A stretch of DNA of 64,000 bases from Zhongshania aquimaris (GTDB lineage: Bacteria; Pseudomonadota; Gammaproteobacteria; Pseudomonadales; Spongiibacteraceae), in the NCBI RefSeq assembly GCF_019312595.1, contig NZ_JAHWDQ010000002.1:496001-560000 (forward strand), read 5' to 3'. The notes under the pieces are model-generated. The model saw only the letters and a list, made by a program, of their open reading frames with translations. It was not told the origin of the DNA and did not search any database. Made by a program: the position numbers and the translations under genes. Positions 1 through 8,794 of this stretch are shown here, in pieces (positions within the stretch are counted from its first letter, which is position 1; each line of letters begins with the position of its first letter).

Positions 1-525
1 TGCGCCAAGATGATGGAGGCTGGGAAAGATCTCCTAGTTTTTCCAGGTGGATCATATGAAGTGAATAAGCCTGCTAATCAGCGCTACCAGCTTAAATGGA
101 AAGAGCGGTATGGCTTTGTAAAGCTAGCTGCAATGCATGGCTACACCATACTTCCCTTTGCAACGATCGGCCCTGATGAATTTTACGGCCGCTATATGGA
201 AAGCGCACAGTGGTATAACTCAGCTTTGGGAAAACTACTTATCAGGCTTGGCGTGCTGAGCGGAGATGGGCGTACTGATTTGCTGCCGCCTATTCCTAAG
301 GGCGTGTGGGGTACATTAATTCCTAAGCCCGAGCGCTTTTATATGAGTATTGGAAAACCGATTTATCTGCGTGAGTATAAAGGACAAACTCTTGCGCAAA
401 ATCAACTTGAGGCAATACGCAACGAGACATCTGCAAGCATAGAAACGCAAATTCGAGACTTGCTATTAGCTAGAGCACAAAATGCAGAGCAAGAGGGTTG
501 GTTGAGGCGTCTACTTATACGGTAA
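1..525 (+). CDS. Lysophospholipid/diacylglycerol acyltransferase-like protein, 5'-truncated
   Basis: The reading frame is open from base 1, so the gene starts outside the window and only the last 174 codons are seen. Near the start of the visible part is the segment LLVFPGGSYEV, the FPGG-type motif of the PlsC/DGAT2-related acyltransferases, followed by KERYGFVKLAAMHG and the hydrophobic ILPFATIGPDEFY. In that family this region follows the catalytic HxxxxD box, which must lie upstream. The likely job is transfer of an acyl chain from acyl-CoA or acyl-ACP to a lipid hydroxyl at the inner membrane. It converges on the symporter gene across 57 bases with no clear terminator. The substrate cannot be told from this fragment. 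Confidence 0.75.
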   Translation, partial: CAKMMEAGKDLLVFPGGSYEVNKPANQRYQLKWKERYGFVKLAAMHGYTILPFATIGPDEFYGRYMESAQWYNSALGKLLIRLGVLSGDGRTDLLPPIPKGVWGTLIPKPERFYMSIGKPIYLREYKGQTLAQNQLEAIRNETSASIETQIRDLLLARAQNAEQEGWLRRLLIR

Positions 526-582
526 ACGTGGAGTTCTTTCTGATGATGGCCAGTTTTCTCAGTATGGATGCGCGTCTGATAG

Positions 583-1431
583 CTATGCAACGTTTGGTCG
601 TCTGACCACGACAATGACCATGCCTATGATAATCATGAAGACAGAGTAAAGCGCTGAAGGAATTGCGATGCTCATATTATTTAAAATAGTAGCTGCAATC
701 ATAAACGCCATAGCGCCATTCTGTATTCCGACTTCAATAAGCATGGTGGTGATTTCTTGCTCCTGGAGGCGGGCGATTTTCCCGCTGAGAAAGCCAGCTG
801 TATTACTCAATACGAGTAGTAATGCGACTGCGGTGCCGGCTACATTTACAGAGGATTTTATATTCTCCCATTGATCTATCCAGGTTAGTACCACCAGCAA
901 TATAAAGAACAGGGCGGTGATAAGTACCATCTTGGACTCAAGGTGAGATACCACATCAGGATACTTGTTCCGCAGTACCATGCCAATAACAAGGGGAAGT
1001 GCGGTAAGAGCAGAAATCTGAAGAATAATATTTAAAAATGAGAGTTCGAACGATTCAAGCTCGCCGCCTATAAGACGTGCGAAAGCTCCCATGATCAGTG
1101 GGATGATGAAAACGCTAGTAAGACTGGTAATTGCCGTTAAACCTATCGATAGCGCGGTATCACCTTTAGCTAGCCGCGTTAGCATATTCGAGGTGATACC
1201 GCCTGGGCAGGAGGCGATTAATACAAGGCCAAGACCTAGCGATGGGGAGAGGTCAATCGCCAAACTTATGGCGATAGCGAGTAGAGGCAAAAAAAGTAGC
1301 TGGACTAGCAATATAACGAATACCGCCTTGGGGCGATTTAAGAGCTCCTTGAAGTCATTTACTGTTAGACCTAGCCCCATACTCAGCATGATTAAGAAAA
1401 GACCGAGTGGAATTAAAGATTGAATGAGCAT
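583..1431 (-). CDS. Bile acid:sodium symporter (BASS/SBF) family transporter
   Basis: This 282-residue protein is very hydrophobic, with about nine to ten predicted membrane segments, and has the usual length of bacterial ASBT homologues. Around residues 72-85 it carries ASCPGGITSNMLT, the conserved crossover motif at the sodium/substrate site of the SBF family. The family imports bile acids or other organic anions, or pantoate-like acids, with sodium across the inner membrane. The nearby steroid-degradation genes make a steroid carboxylate a plausible substrate, but that is inference. It is transcribed alone and divergently from the first TonB receptor, sharing a 347-base intergenic region. 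Confidence 0.85.
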   Translation of the reverse strand: MLIQSLIPLGLFLIMLSMGLGLTVNDFKELLNRPKAVFVILLVQLLFLPLLAIAISLAIDLSPSLGLGLVLIASCPGGITSNMLTRLAKGDTALSIGLTAITSLTSVFIIPLIMGAFARLIGGELESFELSFLNIILQISALTALPLVIGMVLRNKYPDVVSHLESKMVLITALFFILLVVLTWIDQWENIKSSVNVAGTAVALLLVLSNTAGFLSGKIARLQEQEITTMLIEVGIQNGAMAFMIAATILNNMSIAIPSALYSVFMIIIGMVIVVVRRPNVA

Positions 1432-1561
1432 TGGATTGGATCTTTTCTCTGATTGGAATTTGAGTTTAGAACTATATTTGTACTGAGCGATTGAGTGGTT
1501 ATTGTAAACACATAAATTACGATATACGACTTACTGGATTGCTTATTAAAAATTACACTTC

Positions 1562-1580
1562 CTTAATGATAATAAGGATT
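1562..1580. promoter_or_regulatory. Possible Fur-box-like site in the 1432-1778 intergenic region
   Basis: The AT-rich gap between the symporter and the TonB receptor holds CTTAATGATAATAAGGATT, which I count as 13 of 19 matches to the classical Fur consensus and which has TCCTTA/TAAGGA arms (1560-1565 and 1573-1578). It lies about 200 bases before the receptor start. No clear -35/-10 pair was assigned. The match is modest and could be chance in AT-rich DNA. Nothing else was recognised in this gap. Confidence 0.25.
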
Positions 1581-1778
1581 ATAGCTCGTCATGCAGAGTA
1601 TGTGTAGTAAGGGTCGTTTGTAAGCTGAGTTATTAGTAGCTTAATTATCCTTTGATAAAAGCTCCTTATAATCATAAGTGCAATGTTGCAATGATACAGA
1701 TTCGAATATCTCTAAAAATATAATAAATGGCGTATTTTTAATACCATAAATATATGCCCATTCTAAGTGGGAGAAATG

Positions 1779-4262
1779 ATGAATAATAAAGCCCTGTTAG
1801 CTGGTCTTGCTGTAAATATGGCATTTTCCGGCCTTACTTTTGCAGAAACCTCAAAGAAAGGAATGCAGATAGAAGAGGTGGTGGTTACGGCTCGTAAAAG
1901 AGACGAAAGCCTGCAAGAGGTCCCCGTCGCCGTTACCGCTGTTTCAACTGCCGAAATGGCAGCAAACAATATATCAACCATTGCTGATTTGGCAAAAATT
2001 GCGCCTAGTTTGGACCAGCGAGAGGGCCGGAAGCAGGGCGCATTCTCAATCCGTGGGGTTGGTCAGACGCGCATTAACGAAGTGCAGGCCGATCCAGGTG
2101 TTGCGGTATACATGGATGGTGTATTCCTCGCGCGAAATGACAGTCAGCTAATTGACACGCTCGCATTGGAAAGTGTTCAAGTTCTTCGGGGGCCGCAGGG
2201 CACCTTGTTCGGTAAGAATAGCGTCGGTGGCGCTATATTGGTAACCACAAAAAATCCCTCCGACGAATTTGCGGTAAATATTAATACTAAAATTGATGAT
2301 ATGGGGCAGCGCGATTTTAAGGTTGCGTTCGATATCCCATTAATTGAAGGTAAGCTGTTTTCCAAGCTGACCTTGGGCTCGGTTAAGTCTGACGGTTATG
2401 CCGAAGATATTGATACCGGCGCTGGTATGGGTGATGACGATAGGCTTTTGGCTGCTCTGCAAGTGCTGTGGGATATCAATGATGATATGTCATTGAGAAC
2501 CATCGCTTACGTTAACAAGCAAGACGAAAACATGCCGCCGCATTATTGTCAGCAAGTTACCCTTGAGGGCTCCTTGAGCTACGCCCGTGCGCCGGGTCGT
2601 TCAGAGAACTATAACGAAGCGTGTACCGAAGCTGAAAAATTAATTGGAACAGGTAAGGTATCAACTGAAAACTACGGCGGTGAATTCACCTCGACTGATG
2701 CACTGTTTGGTGCAACGTATACCTGGAATACCCCCGTCGGTACGCTCAAGAGCATCACCTCGTATGTGCTGAAAGGTGATAATTACAGTGATTTTGATTT
2801 CGATGCTACCGATTTATTGGCGATCAGAAACACCACACACGTAAGGGATCAATTGCGTCGACAGGGTGTTTTTGACGAAGATGGCAGCCGTTATACATTA
2901 GGCGAGGAGTTGCAGTTTTCGGGTAGCGCCTTACAAGATAAATTGTCTTACACCGTCGGGCTATTCGGATCTTGGGAGTCTTTGGATAAGCAGCTTGAGG
3001 GGCAGGCGTCAACTAAAGAAGGGTGGATTGGATTTGAAAGCCTACCTGGGCTGCCGTCTGCCAATATGATTTGTGAGCTTGCAGGAATTCCCGCCTTGGA
3101 ATGTCTTTTTGTAAGAGGAGTGCATAACTCATCGATTACCTCTTATGACAATACTTCTTATGCGGTGTTTTCTCAGGCAGCTTACGACATAACACCCTCA
3201 CTCCAGTTAACCGCCGGCCTTCGTTATTCGTATGAGCAGCGGAAAATAAGCACTACCAAGATTGATGCGGCGACGGTACCGCCAATAGCAGGTTTGCCGA
3301 TCCCATTGCCCGTTACGATAATGACAGCGGCTCAGTTCGATATGTTAGAGGGCTCTGAGATCCCGCTCTCCCTCGGTGCTAATCGGCGCGAGGAGGTGGA
3401 CTTCGAACGCCTATCTCCGATGGCAAGTTTGTCTTGGGATATGTCAGAGAGCTTTAGCTTTGACAACGTAGATGCCTTGTTGGGCTACGTCACCGCAAGT
3501 GAAGGTTTTAAATCGGGTGGATTTAATGTTCTTCAATCCGGTATTGGTCACTACGATCCTGAGTATGTTATTAGTAAAGAGATTGGCGTGAAACTAGACG
3601 CCTTTGATCGACGCTTGCGCTTCAATACTGCTATATACAGGTCAGACTATAAAGATATACAGGTTGTTGTTGCTGATATTCCCGCTTTAGGGGCTCCCGA
3701 AATTAGTACTAATAATGCAGGCCTGGCCTTGATGCAGGGTATCGAGTTTGAGCTAACGTGGTTATTTAGTGAAAGCTTTATGATAAAGGCCTCTGGTAAC
3801 TATATTGATGCCGAGTTTAAGGAGTTTGATGACAAAGCTACTGATCCAATAACGGGCTCGGTGGTTACGGTAGATAGAAGCTCGGAGCCGTTTCCCTTCA
3901 TTCCTAAATATGTTTACAACATATCGGCTAGATACTCGTTGTTGACTACTGATTTCGGTGAGTTCGATTTTGTATTAAGTCGTAATACCAGAGATGATCA
4001 ATTCATCGGCGGGGACGCGATGGCGGGGCGCGCAGAATTTAGAGATGATGCTACTATAAAAGGATTTAGTACTTGGTCCTCCCGTATTTCTTGGACTCCA
4101 AGTGATGACAGTAAATTGGTCATCTCGCTTTATGGCAATAACCTTACTGACAAGGAGTATATTGCTACTGGAAGCGCGGTCTATTCAGGGTTTGGTTCTA
4201 ACTCAATAACAGTGGGTAGAGAACGGAATATCGGTTTAGAGCTAAGTTACGAGTTCAACTAA
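1779..4262 (+). CDS. TonB-dependent receptor
   Basis: This 827-residue outer-membrane receptor starts with a signal peptide ending FAE, then the TonB-box-like EEVVVTARKR, a plug domain to about residue 150 (VAVYMDGVFLAR, LRGPQGTLFGKNSVGG) and a 22-strand barrel ending in GRERNIGLELSYEFN. It imports a bulky substrate using TonB/ExbBD energy. The plug and early-barrel type is the one common in sphingomonad and marine gammaproteobacterial catabolic loci, so steroid or lipid uptake is more likely than a siderophore, though the substrate is not visible. ATG 1779 is chosen because GGAG sits six bases upstream; ATG 1776 and GTG 1767 are alternatives. A hairpin follows, then the DUF3604 lipoprotein. 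Confidence 0.93.
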   Translation: MNNKALLAGLAVNMAFSGLTFAETSKKGMQIEEVVVTARKRDESLQEVPVAVTAVSTAEMAANNISTIADLAKIAPSLDQREGRKQGAFSIRGVGQTRINEVQADPGVAVYMDGVFLARNDSQLIDTLALESVQVLRGPQGTLFGKNSVGGAILVTTKNPSDEFAVNINTKIDDMGQRDFKVAFDIPLIEGKLFSKLTLGSVKSDGYAEDIDTGAGMGDDDRLLAALQVLWDINDDMSLRTIAYVNKQDENMPPHYCQQVTLEGSLSYARAPGRSENYNEACTEAEKLIGTGKVSTENYGGEFTSTDALFGATYTWNTPVGTLKSITSYVLKGDNYSDFDFDATDLLAIRNTTHVRDQLRRQGVFDEDGSRYTLGEELQFSGSALQDKLSYTVGLFGSWESLDKQLEGQASTKEGWIGFESLPGLPSANMICELAGIPALECLFVRGVHNSSITSYDNTSYAVFSQAAYDITPSLQLTAGLRYSYEQRKISTTKIDAATVPPIAGLPIPLPVTIMTAAQFDMLEGSEIPLSLGANRREEVDFERLSPMASLSWDMSESFSFDNVDALLGYVTASEGFKSGGFNVLQSGIGHYDPEYVISKEIGVKLDAFDRRLRFNTAIYRSDYKDIQVVVADIPALGAPEISTNNAGLALMQGIEFELTWLFSESFMIKASGNYIDAEFKEFDDKATDPITGSVVTVDRSSEPFPFIPKYVYNISARYSLLTTDFGEFDFVLSRNTRDDQFIGGDAMAGRAEFRDDATIKGFSTWSSRISWTPSDDSKLVISLYGNNLTDKEYIATGSAVYSGFGSNSITVGRERNIGLELSYEFN

Positions 4263-4276
4263 TATAGGTATCGATT

Positions 4277-4310
4277 AAGTAGACTTTTCGACTTTGTCAA
4301 AAGTCTACTT
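4277..4310 (+). terminator. Stem-loop after TonB receptor
   Basis: Perfect 12-base arms AAGTAGACTTTT (4277-4288) and AAAAGTCTACTT (4299-4310) enclose a 10-base loop, starting 15 bases after the receptor stop. No long T-run follows, so it may be a weak terminator or an mRNA-stabilising hairpin between the receptor and the DUF3604 gene. Confidence 0.65.
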
Positions 4311-4400
4311 TCGCCGTTAAATAGCCTATTTTATAACTTTTTATTCCACCAAAATTAACTTGTTTTTAGATCAAATACATATCATAAGAAGAGAAATTTT

Positions 4401-6287
4401 ATGATCTTTACCCGTGTATTAGCGTTCGTATTTGTCACTTATGCTGTTGTTGGGTGTAGCCCGGTAGATGACCCTACCTTGTATCTGGCCTTCGACGCGG
4501 ACAACGCAATTAAGCCACGGGAAATGCCTCTCATACCGAAAAACCCTCAGCGAAATTTACTTTGGGGTGATACTCACATCCATACAAGTCTATCAACCGA
4601 CGCCCATGTTATGGGAGTTAGGGCCCTGCCTGATGACGCTTATGTCTATGCGAGAGGAGGTGAGATTGAACACGGCGCGGGGTATGGAATTCATCTTAGA
4701 AAACCTTTGGATTTTGCGGCGGTAACTGATCACTCAGAGTATTTGGGAGTAATGCGTGAAATAGACCCAGAGCTGCCACTATCGTCGCGATCACTTCGCC
4801 AAAGATTAATAGAAGACAGTCCGCTACGTACTACCATTGCATGGATACGTACAATGGTAATTTTCAATCCGCGTTTAGGAGAGATAAAAGACAGTGACAA
4901 AATGTCGGCAACCGCGTGGAAATCAATTATCGAGAGCGCTGAAAGAAATTATCAGCCTGGTCGTTTTACAACGTTTATAGGCTACGAATGGTCCTCTATG
5001 CCTGAAAAGAATAACTTGCATAGAGTTGTACTTTATAAAGGAAGTAGTGCCCCGGATATTCCGTTTAGCTCGCTAGATTCGCAGGATCCGCGAGACCTTT
5101 GGACGCAGCTTGAAAAGCAGCGCGCGGAAGGCATGGATAATATTGCTATTCCACACAACGGAAATGTCAGTGGTGGCTTGATGTATGGCCCCAATGCATT
5201 TGATGGTACGCCTATAGATAGTGATTATGCTGAAAGACGTATGCGCAATGAGCCGGTCAGTGAAATATTCCAGGTCAAAGGGCAATCTGAAACCCATCCA
5301 GAACTGTCACCTGAAGATGGCTTTGCCGACTTTGAAATATTTGACACTATCCTATCCGGCAAAATCAGGTACGCAGAGCCAAAGGGCGGATACGCTCGTG
5401 ATGCCTTGAGGTTGGGTATTGAGATGTCCCACAATGAGGGATTCAATCCATATCGCTTTGGTGTTATTGGCAGTACCGATACTCACAATGCGGCGTCACC
5501 GGTTGAAGAAGATAATTATTTTGGAAAACTTCCGCTATTTGATGGCAGTGCTGGCATAAGAATGGGTGAGAACGTTATTTTACCGGAAGACTATCAGCTT
5601 GCTCGACGCTGGGGAGCGTCAGGTCTTGCCGCCGTATGGGCCGAAGAGAATACTCGGGAATCTATTTTTGATGCTATCCGCCGCAAGGAGAGTTACGCTA
5701 CCTCGGGCCCTAGGATCACAGTAAGATTCTTTGGTGGCTGGAATTATCCAGAGGATATATTACAAGCCAGCGATCCTATTGATGTCGCGGAGAAAACCGG
5801 CGTACCTATGGGCGGAAGTTTACCAAAGACAATGTCTGCAAAAGAAGGAGCGCCGACATTTGTCGTGTGGGCACTTAAAGATCCAGATAGCGCGAACCTT
5901 GATCGTATTCAAATTATTAAGGGCTGGGTCGATGAGAGTGGTAAGTCACAAGAGAAAATATACGATGTTGCCTTGTCAGATAGTCGTAAGCCAAACCCGA
6001 AAACCGGGCAGGTGCCAGATGTGGGGAATACGGTAAACATTGAAGAGGCAACTTACGAAAATAGTATTGGTGATGTTCAGTTGTCGTCGCTGTGGACTGA
6101 TCCAGACTTTAGCCCAGATAGCACTGCGTTTTACTACGCTAGAGTGATTGAGATTCCTACCCCCAGATGGACGACCTACGATTCTGCGAAACTTGGTATC
6201 GCCGCACCTGAACCTACTACGATTCAAGAGCGCGCCGTAACGTCCGCTATTTGGTATGAACCGCAGAGAGATTCCGAGAAACTATGA
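4401..6287 (+). CDS. DUF3604 domain lipoprotein
   Basis: This 628-residue protein has a lipoprotein signal with lipobox VVGC (Cys19). Metal-binding-like motifs of a PHP-type fold follow: LLWGDTHIHTSLSTDA near residue 55, DFAAVTDHSEYLG near residue 108 and GVIGSTDTHN near residue 355. These His/Asp clusters suggest a metal-dependent hydrolase, but DUF3604 has no firmly established reaction. Length and motif order fit the family. It lies 138 bases after a TonB receptor gene and is probably anchored facing the periplasm, so processing of the imported compound is a reasonable guess. DUF3604 proteins often occur near steroid or terpenoid catabolism genes; that is recollection, not a search result. 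Confidence 0.85.
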   Translation: MIFTRVLAFVFVTYAVVGCSPVDDPTLYLAFDADNAIKPREMPLIPKNPQRNLLWGDTHIHTSLSTDAHVMGVRALPDDAYVYARGGEIEHGAGYGIHLRKPLDFAAVTDHSEYLGVMREIDPELPLSSRSLRQRLIEDSPLRTTIAWIRTMVIFNPRLGEIKDSDKMSATAWKSIIESAERNYQPGRFTTFIGYEWSSMPEKNNLHRVVLYKGSSAPDIPFSSLDSQDPRDLWTQLEKQRAEGMDNIAIPHNGNVSGGLMYGPNAFDGTPIDSDYAERRMRNEPVSEIFQVKGQSETHPELSPEDGFADFEIFDTILSGKIRYAEPKGGYARDALRLGIEMSHNEGFNPYRFGVIGSTDTHNAASPVEEDNYFGKLPLFDGSAGIRMGENVILPEDYQLARRWGASGLAAVWAEENTRESIFDAIRRKESYATSGPRITVRFFGGWNYPEDILQASDPIDVAEKTGVPMGGSLPKTMSAKEGAPTFVVWALKDPDSANLDRIQIIKGWVDESGKSQEKIYDVALSDSRKPNPKTGQVPDVGNTVNIEEATYENSIGDVQLSSLWTDPDFSPDSTAFYYARVIEIPTPRWTTYDSAKLGIAAPEPTTIQERAVTSAIWYEPQRDSEKL

Positions 6288-6483
6288 TGTCACGTCGCGG
6301 GATTCTACTGCGACTGTGGTAACTATCTTTATAAGTGAGAATTTATATAGTGCCTGATAATAACTTCGGTTCGACTTTGGTTACGTCAGAAGGTAAGTAG
6401 ACGCAAAAATTATTTGCGATTTATTCCTGGGAGCTAAAAATCTAACTACCAATTATTAAATATAGTGAGCGAGAAAGTACCGA

Positions 6484-7629
6484 ATGTTAACGTCGTTGGT
6501 TTATGAGTCTGAACATGAGATCTTTCGAGATTCAGTTAAAAAGTTCATGGCTACGGAAGTGGCGCCCTACCATGAGCAGTGGGAAGAAGGCGGACAAGTT
6601 GACAGAGGTTTATGGAGGAAGGCGGGTGAACAGGGCTTTCTTGCTCCTACAGTTCCAGAAGAGTACGGTGGGGTCGGAGTTGATTTTCGCTACAACGCCA
6701 TTCTCGATGAAGAATGTGCTCGCTCTGGGTTTACGGGGCTAGGCTGGAATTTACATTCTGATGTGGCAGTACCGTACATCGTTCGCCTTGGTACAGATGC
6801 GCAAAAGAAAAAGTATTTGCCGGCTTGCGTTAGCGGCGATATCGTTACCGCTATTGCCATGACTGAACCCTCTTCCGGATCGGATTTGCAGGGAATAAAA
6901 ACAACAGCAGTTCGAAATGGTGATTGCTTCTATATAAATGGCTCTAAAACATTTATTACAAACGGCCAGCATGCTGATGTCGTTATCGTTGTTGCAAAAA
7001 CCGATTCTGGTGCTGGCGCAGGTGGCATAAGTTTGTTCCTGGTGGAAGCTAGTACCGCTGGTTTTACGAAAGGGAGAAACCTGAAGAAAATTGGTTTGAA
7101 GGCGCAGGATACGTCTGAACTGTATTTTCAGGATGTCTGCGTACCAGCGGCATCGTTGCTCGGTGAGGAAGGTAAGGGCTTTACCTACTTGATGGAAGAA
7201 CTGCCGCAGGAGCGTTTGTGCGCTAGCATACTAGCGGTTCACAGTGCTCAAAATATTTTAGAGAAAACCGTCGATTACGTGTCTGAGCGTACCGCGTTTG
7301 GTAAACCGATTTCTTCTTTTCAGAATACGCAATTTAAACTTGCCGAGATGGACGCAGAGTTGACATCCGTCGGTGCATTTCTCGATCGATGTTTGGCCCT
7401 TCATTTAAACCGAAAATTAGACCGGGTGACCGCGGCAAAGCTCAAGCTGCTAACTACAGACTTGCAGGGGAAAATTATGGATGAGTGCCTGCAGTTGCAC
7501 GGAGGCTACGGGTATATGTGGGAGTATCCAGTGGCTCGCGCGTGGGCCGACGCGCGAATTCAACGGATCTATGGCGGCACTAACGAAATCATGAAAGTGA
7601 TTATCAGTCGGGCTTTGCTCAAATTATAG
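6484..7629 (+). CDS. Acyl-CoA dehydrogenase, long-chain (LCAD-like) type
   Basis: The 381-residue protein has the complete three-domain fold: N-terminal helical domain with FLAPTVPEEYGG, the flavin-contact segment AMTEPSSGSDLQGIKT (near residue 127), and a C-terminal domain ending QRIYGGTNEIMK. The usual MCAD catalytic Glu of YEGT is Gly here. Glu243 in EELPQERL is at the position used by LCAD and isovaleryl-CoA dehydrogenase, so an active enzyme is expected. It would introduce a 2,3-double bond into an acyl-CoA and pass electrons to ETF. It heads a cluster with a hydratase, a second dehydrogenase and an acyl-CoA ligase. A close paralogue is at 38160-39317. Confidence 0.93.
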   Translation: MLTSLVYESEHEIFRDSVKKFMATEVAPYHEQWEEGGQVDRGLWRKAGEQGFLAPTVPEEYGGVGVDFRYNAILDEECARSGFTGLGWNLHSDVAVPYIVRLGTDAQKKKYLPACVSGDIVTAIAMTEPSSGSDLQGIKTTAVRNGDCFYINGSKTFITNGQHADVVIVVAKTDSGAGAGGISLFLVEASTAGFTKGRNLKKIGLKAQDTSELYFQDVCVPAASLLGEEGKGFTYLMEELPQERLCASILAVHSAQNILEKTVDYVSERTAFGKPISSFQNTQFKLAEMDAELTSVGAFLDRCLALHLNRKLDRVTAAKLKLLTTDLQGKIMDECLQLHGGYGYMWEYPVARAWADARIQRIYGGTNEIMKVIISRALLKL

Positions 7630-7703
7630 TTGTAGAGCTAATCTGTGCTTATGTCGATAATCTATAAATATACTATTGCTAAAACTAATTTTCAGGGGTG
7701 TTT

Positions 7704-8507
7704 ATGTCGGATTCGACGTTGATTCAGGAACAATCAGAAACTGGCGTTTTACGCATTATCTTGAATCGGCCGGAAGTACATAACGCGTTTGACGATATCC
7801 AAATTCAGAGCTTGATTGAGGCATTAAGTTACGCACAAAGCGATCCCACCGTAAAAGTCGTTATTCTGGAAGGCTCAGGCAAGAGCTTTTCGGCGGGTGG
7901 CGACATCAATTACATGCGTCGCATGGGCAGCAATACGTATGAAGATAATATCGAGGACGCTAGCCGCCTTGCATTGTTAATGAAGACCCTTAATTTTTTG
8001 CCTAAACCTACTATTGCGAGGGTACACGGCGCTGCAATGGGCGGTGGCGTTGGCCTGGTTTGTTGTTGTGATTTCGCGATTGCCAGTCCTGCTGCAAAGC
8101 TAGCACTTAGCGAAATTAAGCTAGGTATGGTGCCGGCAACAATAGCCCCCTACGTGGTTCAAACGATTGGTCCGAAAGCGGCTAGGCGTTTGTTTATGAC
8201 CGGAGAAATGTTGAGCGCTGATAGCGCTCTGAAGCTAGGCTTCTTAAGTGAGCTTGTAGAAGAAGATCAGTTAGACGTGCGTATCGCCGAGCTCGCAGCG
8301 GTGCTTCTAGCTAACGCGCCCAATGGGCTGAGCAAAGTAAAGAAAATCGTTAGCGATGTTTCTCACGGTGAAATAGACGATGATATGATTGCCGGTACGG
8401 TTAAATTTATCGCCGATATTCGTGATTCGGATGAGGGGCGGGAAGGATTGAGCGCCTTTCTAGAAAAGCGGCCTCCTGCCTGGCAGGCTCAAGTCACGAA
8501 GAACTGA
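7704..8507 (+). CDS. Enoyl-CoA hydratase, LiuC/AtuE-like
   Basis: This 267-residue crotonase-fold protein has the oxyanion segment GAAMGGGVGLVCCCD and the segment ALSEIKLGMVPATIAPYVV. The latter is the pattern I associate with 3-methylglutaconyl-CoA hydratase (LiuC) and isohexenylglutaconyl-CoA hydratase (AtuE). The second catalytic Glu (LSEIKLG) is kept; the first, in GGGxE, is not, as in those relatives. It is expected to hydrate a branched enoyl-CoA. ATG 7704 is used because AGGGG is just upstream; GTG 7698 is less likely. No biotin-dependent carboxylase is nearby, so a complete leucine or terpene route is not shown. It lies between two acyl-CoA dehydrogenase genes. Confidence 0.88.
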   Translation: MSDSTLIQEQSETGVLRIILNRPEVHNAFDDIQIQSLIEALSYAQSDPTVKVVILEGSGKSFSAGGDINYMRRMGSNTYEDNIEDASRLALLMKTLNFLPKPTIARVHGAAMGGGVGLVCCCDFAIASPAAKLALSEIKLGMVPATIAPYVVQTIGPKAARRLFMTGEMLSADSALKLGFLSELVEEDQLDVRIAELAAVLLANAPNGLSKVKKIVSDVSHGEIDDDMIAGTVKFIADIRDSDEGREGLSAFLEKRPPAWQAQVTKN

Positions 8508-8794
8508 GAGCACGGAATAGTGTTGGTGTGAAATGAAGTCGATGGTGAAGATAAGCACATTTATACATCTTCTTAGCGTATACAACTTTCCATCGCAAAC
8601 CTATCTCAAGAGTTTCTATAGCTACTCTTTGTAAAAATACAAATTATCTGCAATGCCTAATAGATCGTATTCTGAAACTTTATACTGACTCGACTAAATG
8701 ATGGCGGTATGGATATCAGCACTCTTTTTGCCATATAGGACCGTGTAATTGCGGCGGGCAAAGTTCCTGACAATAGTATAGATGGATACAAGAT

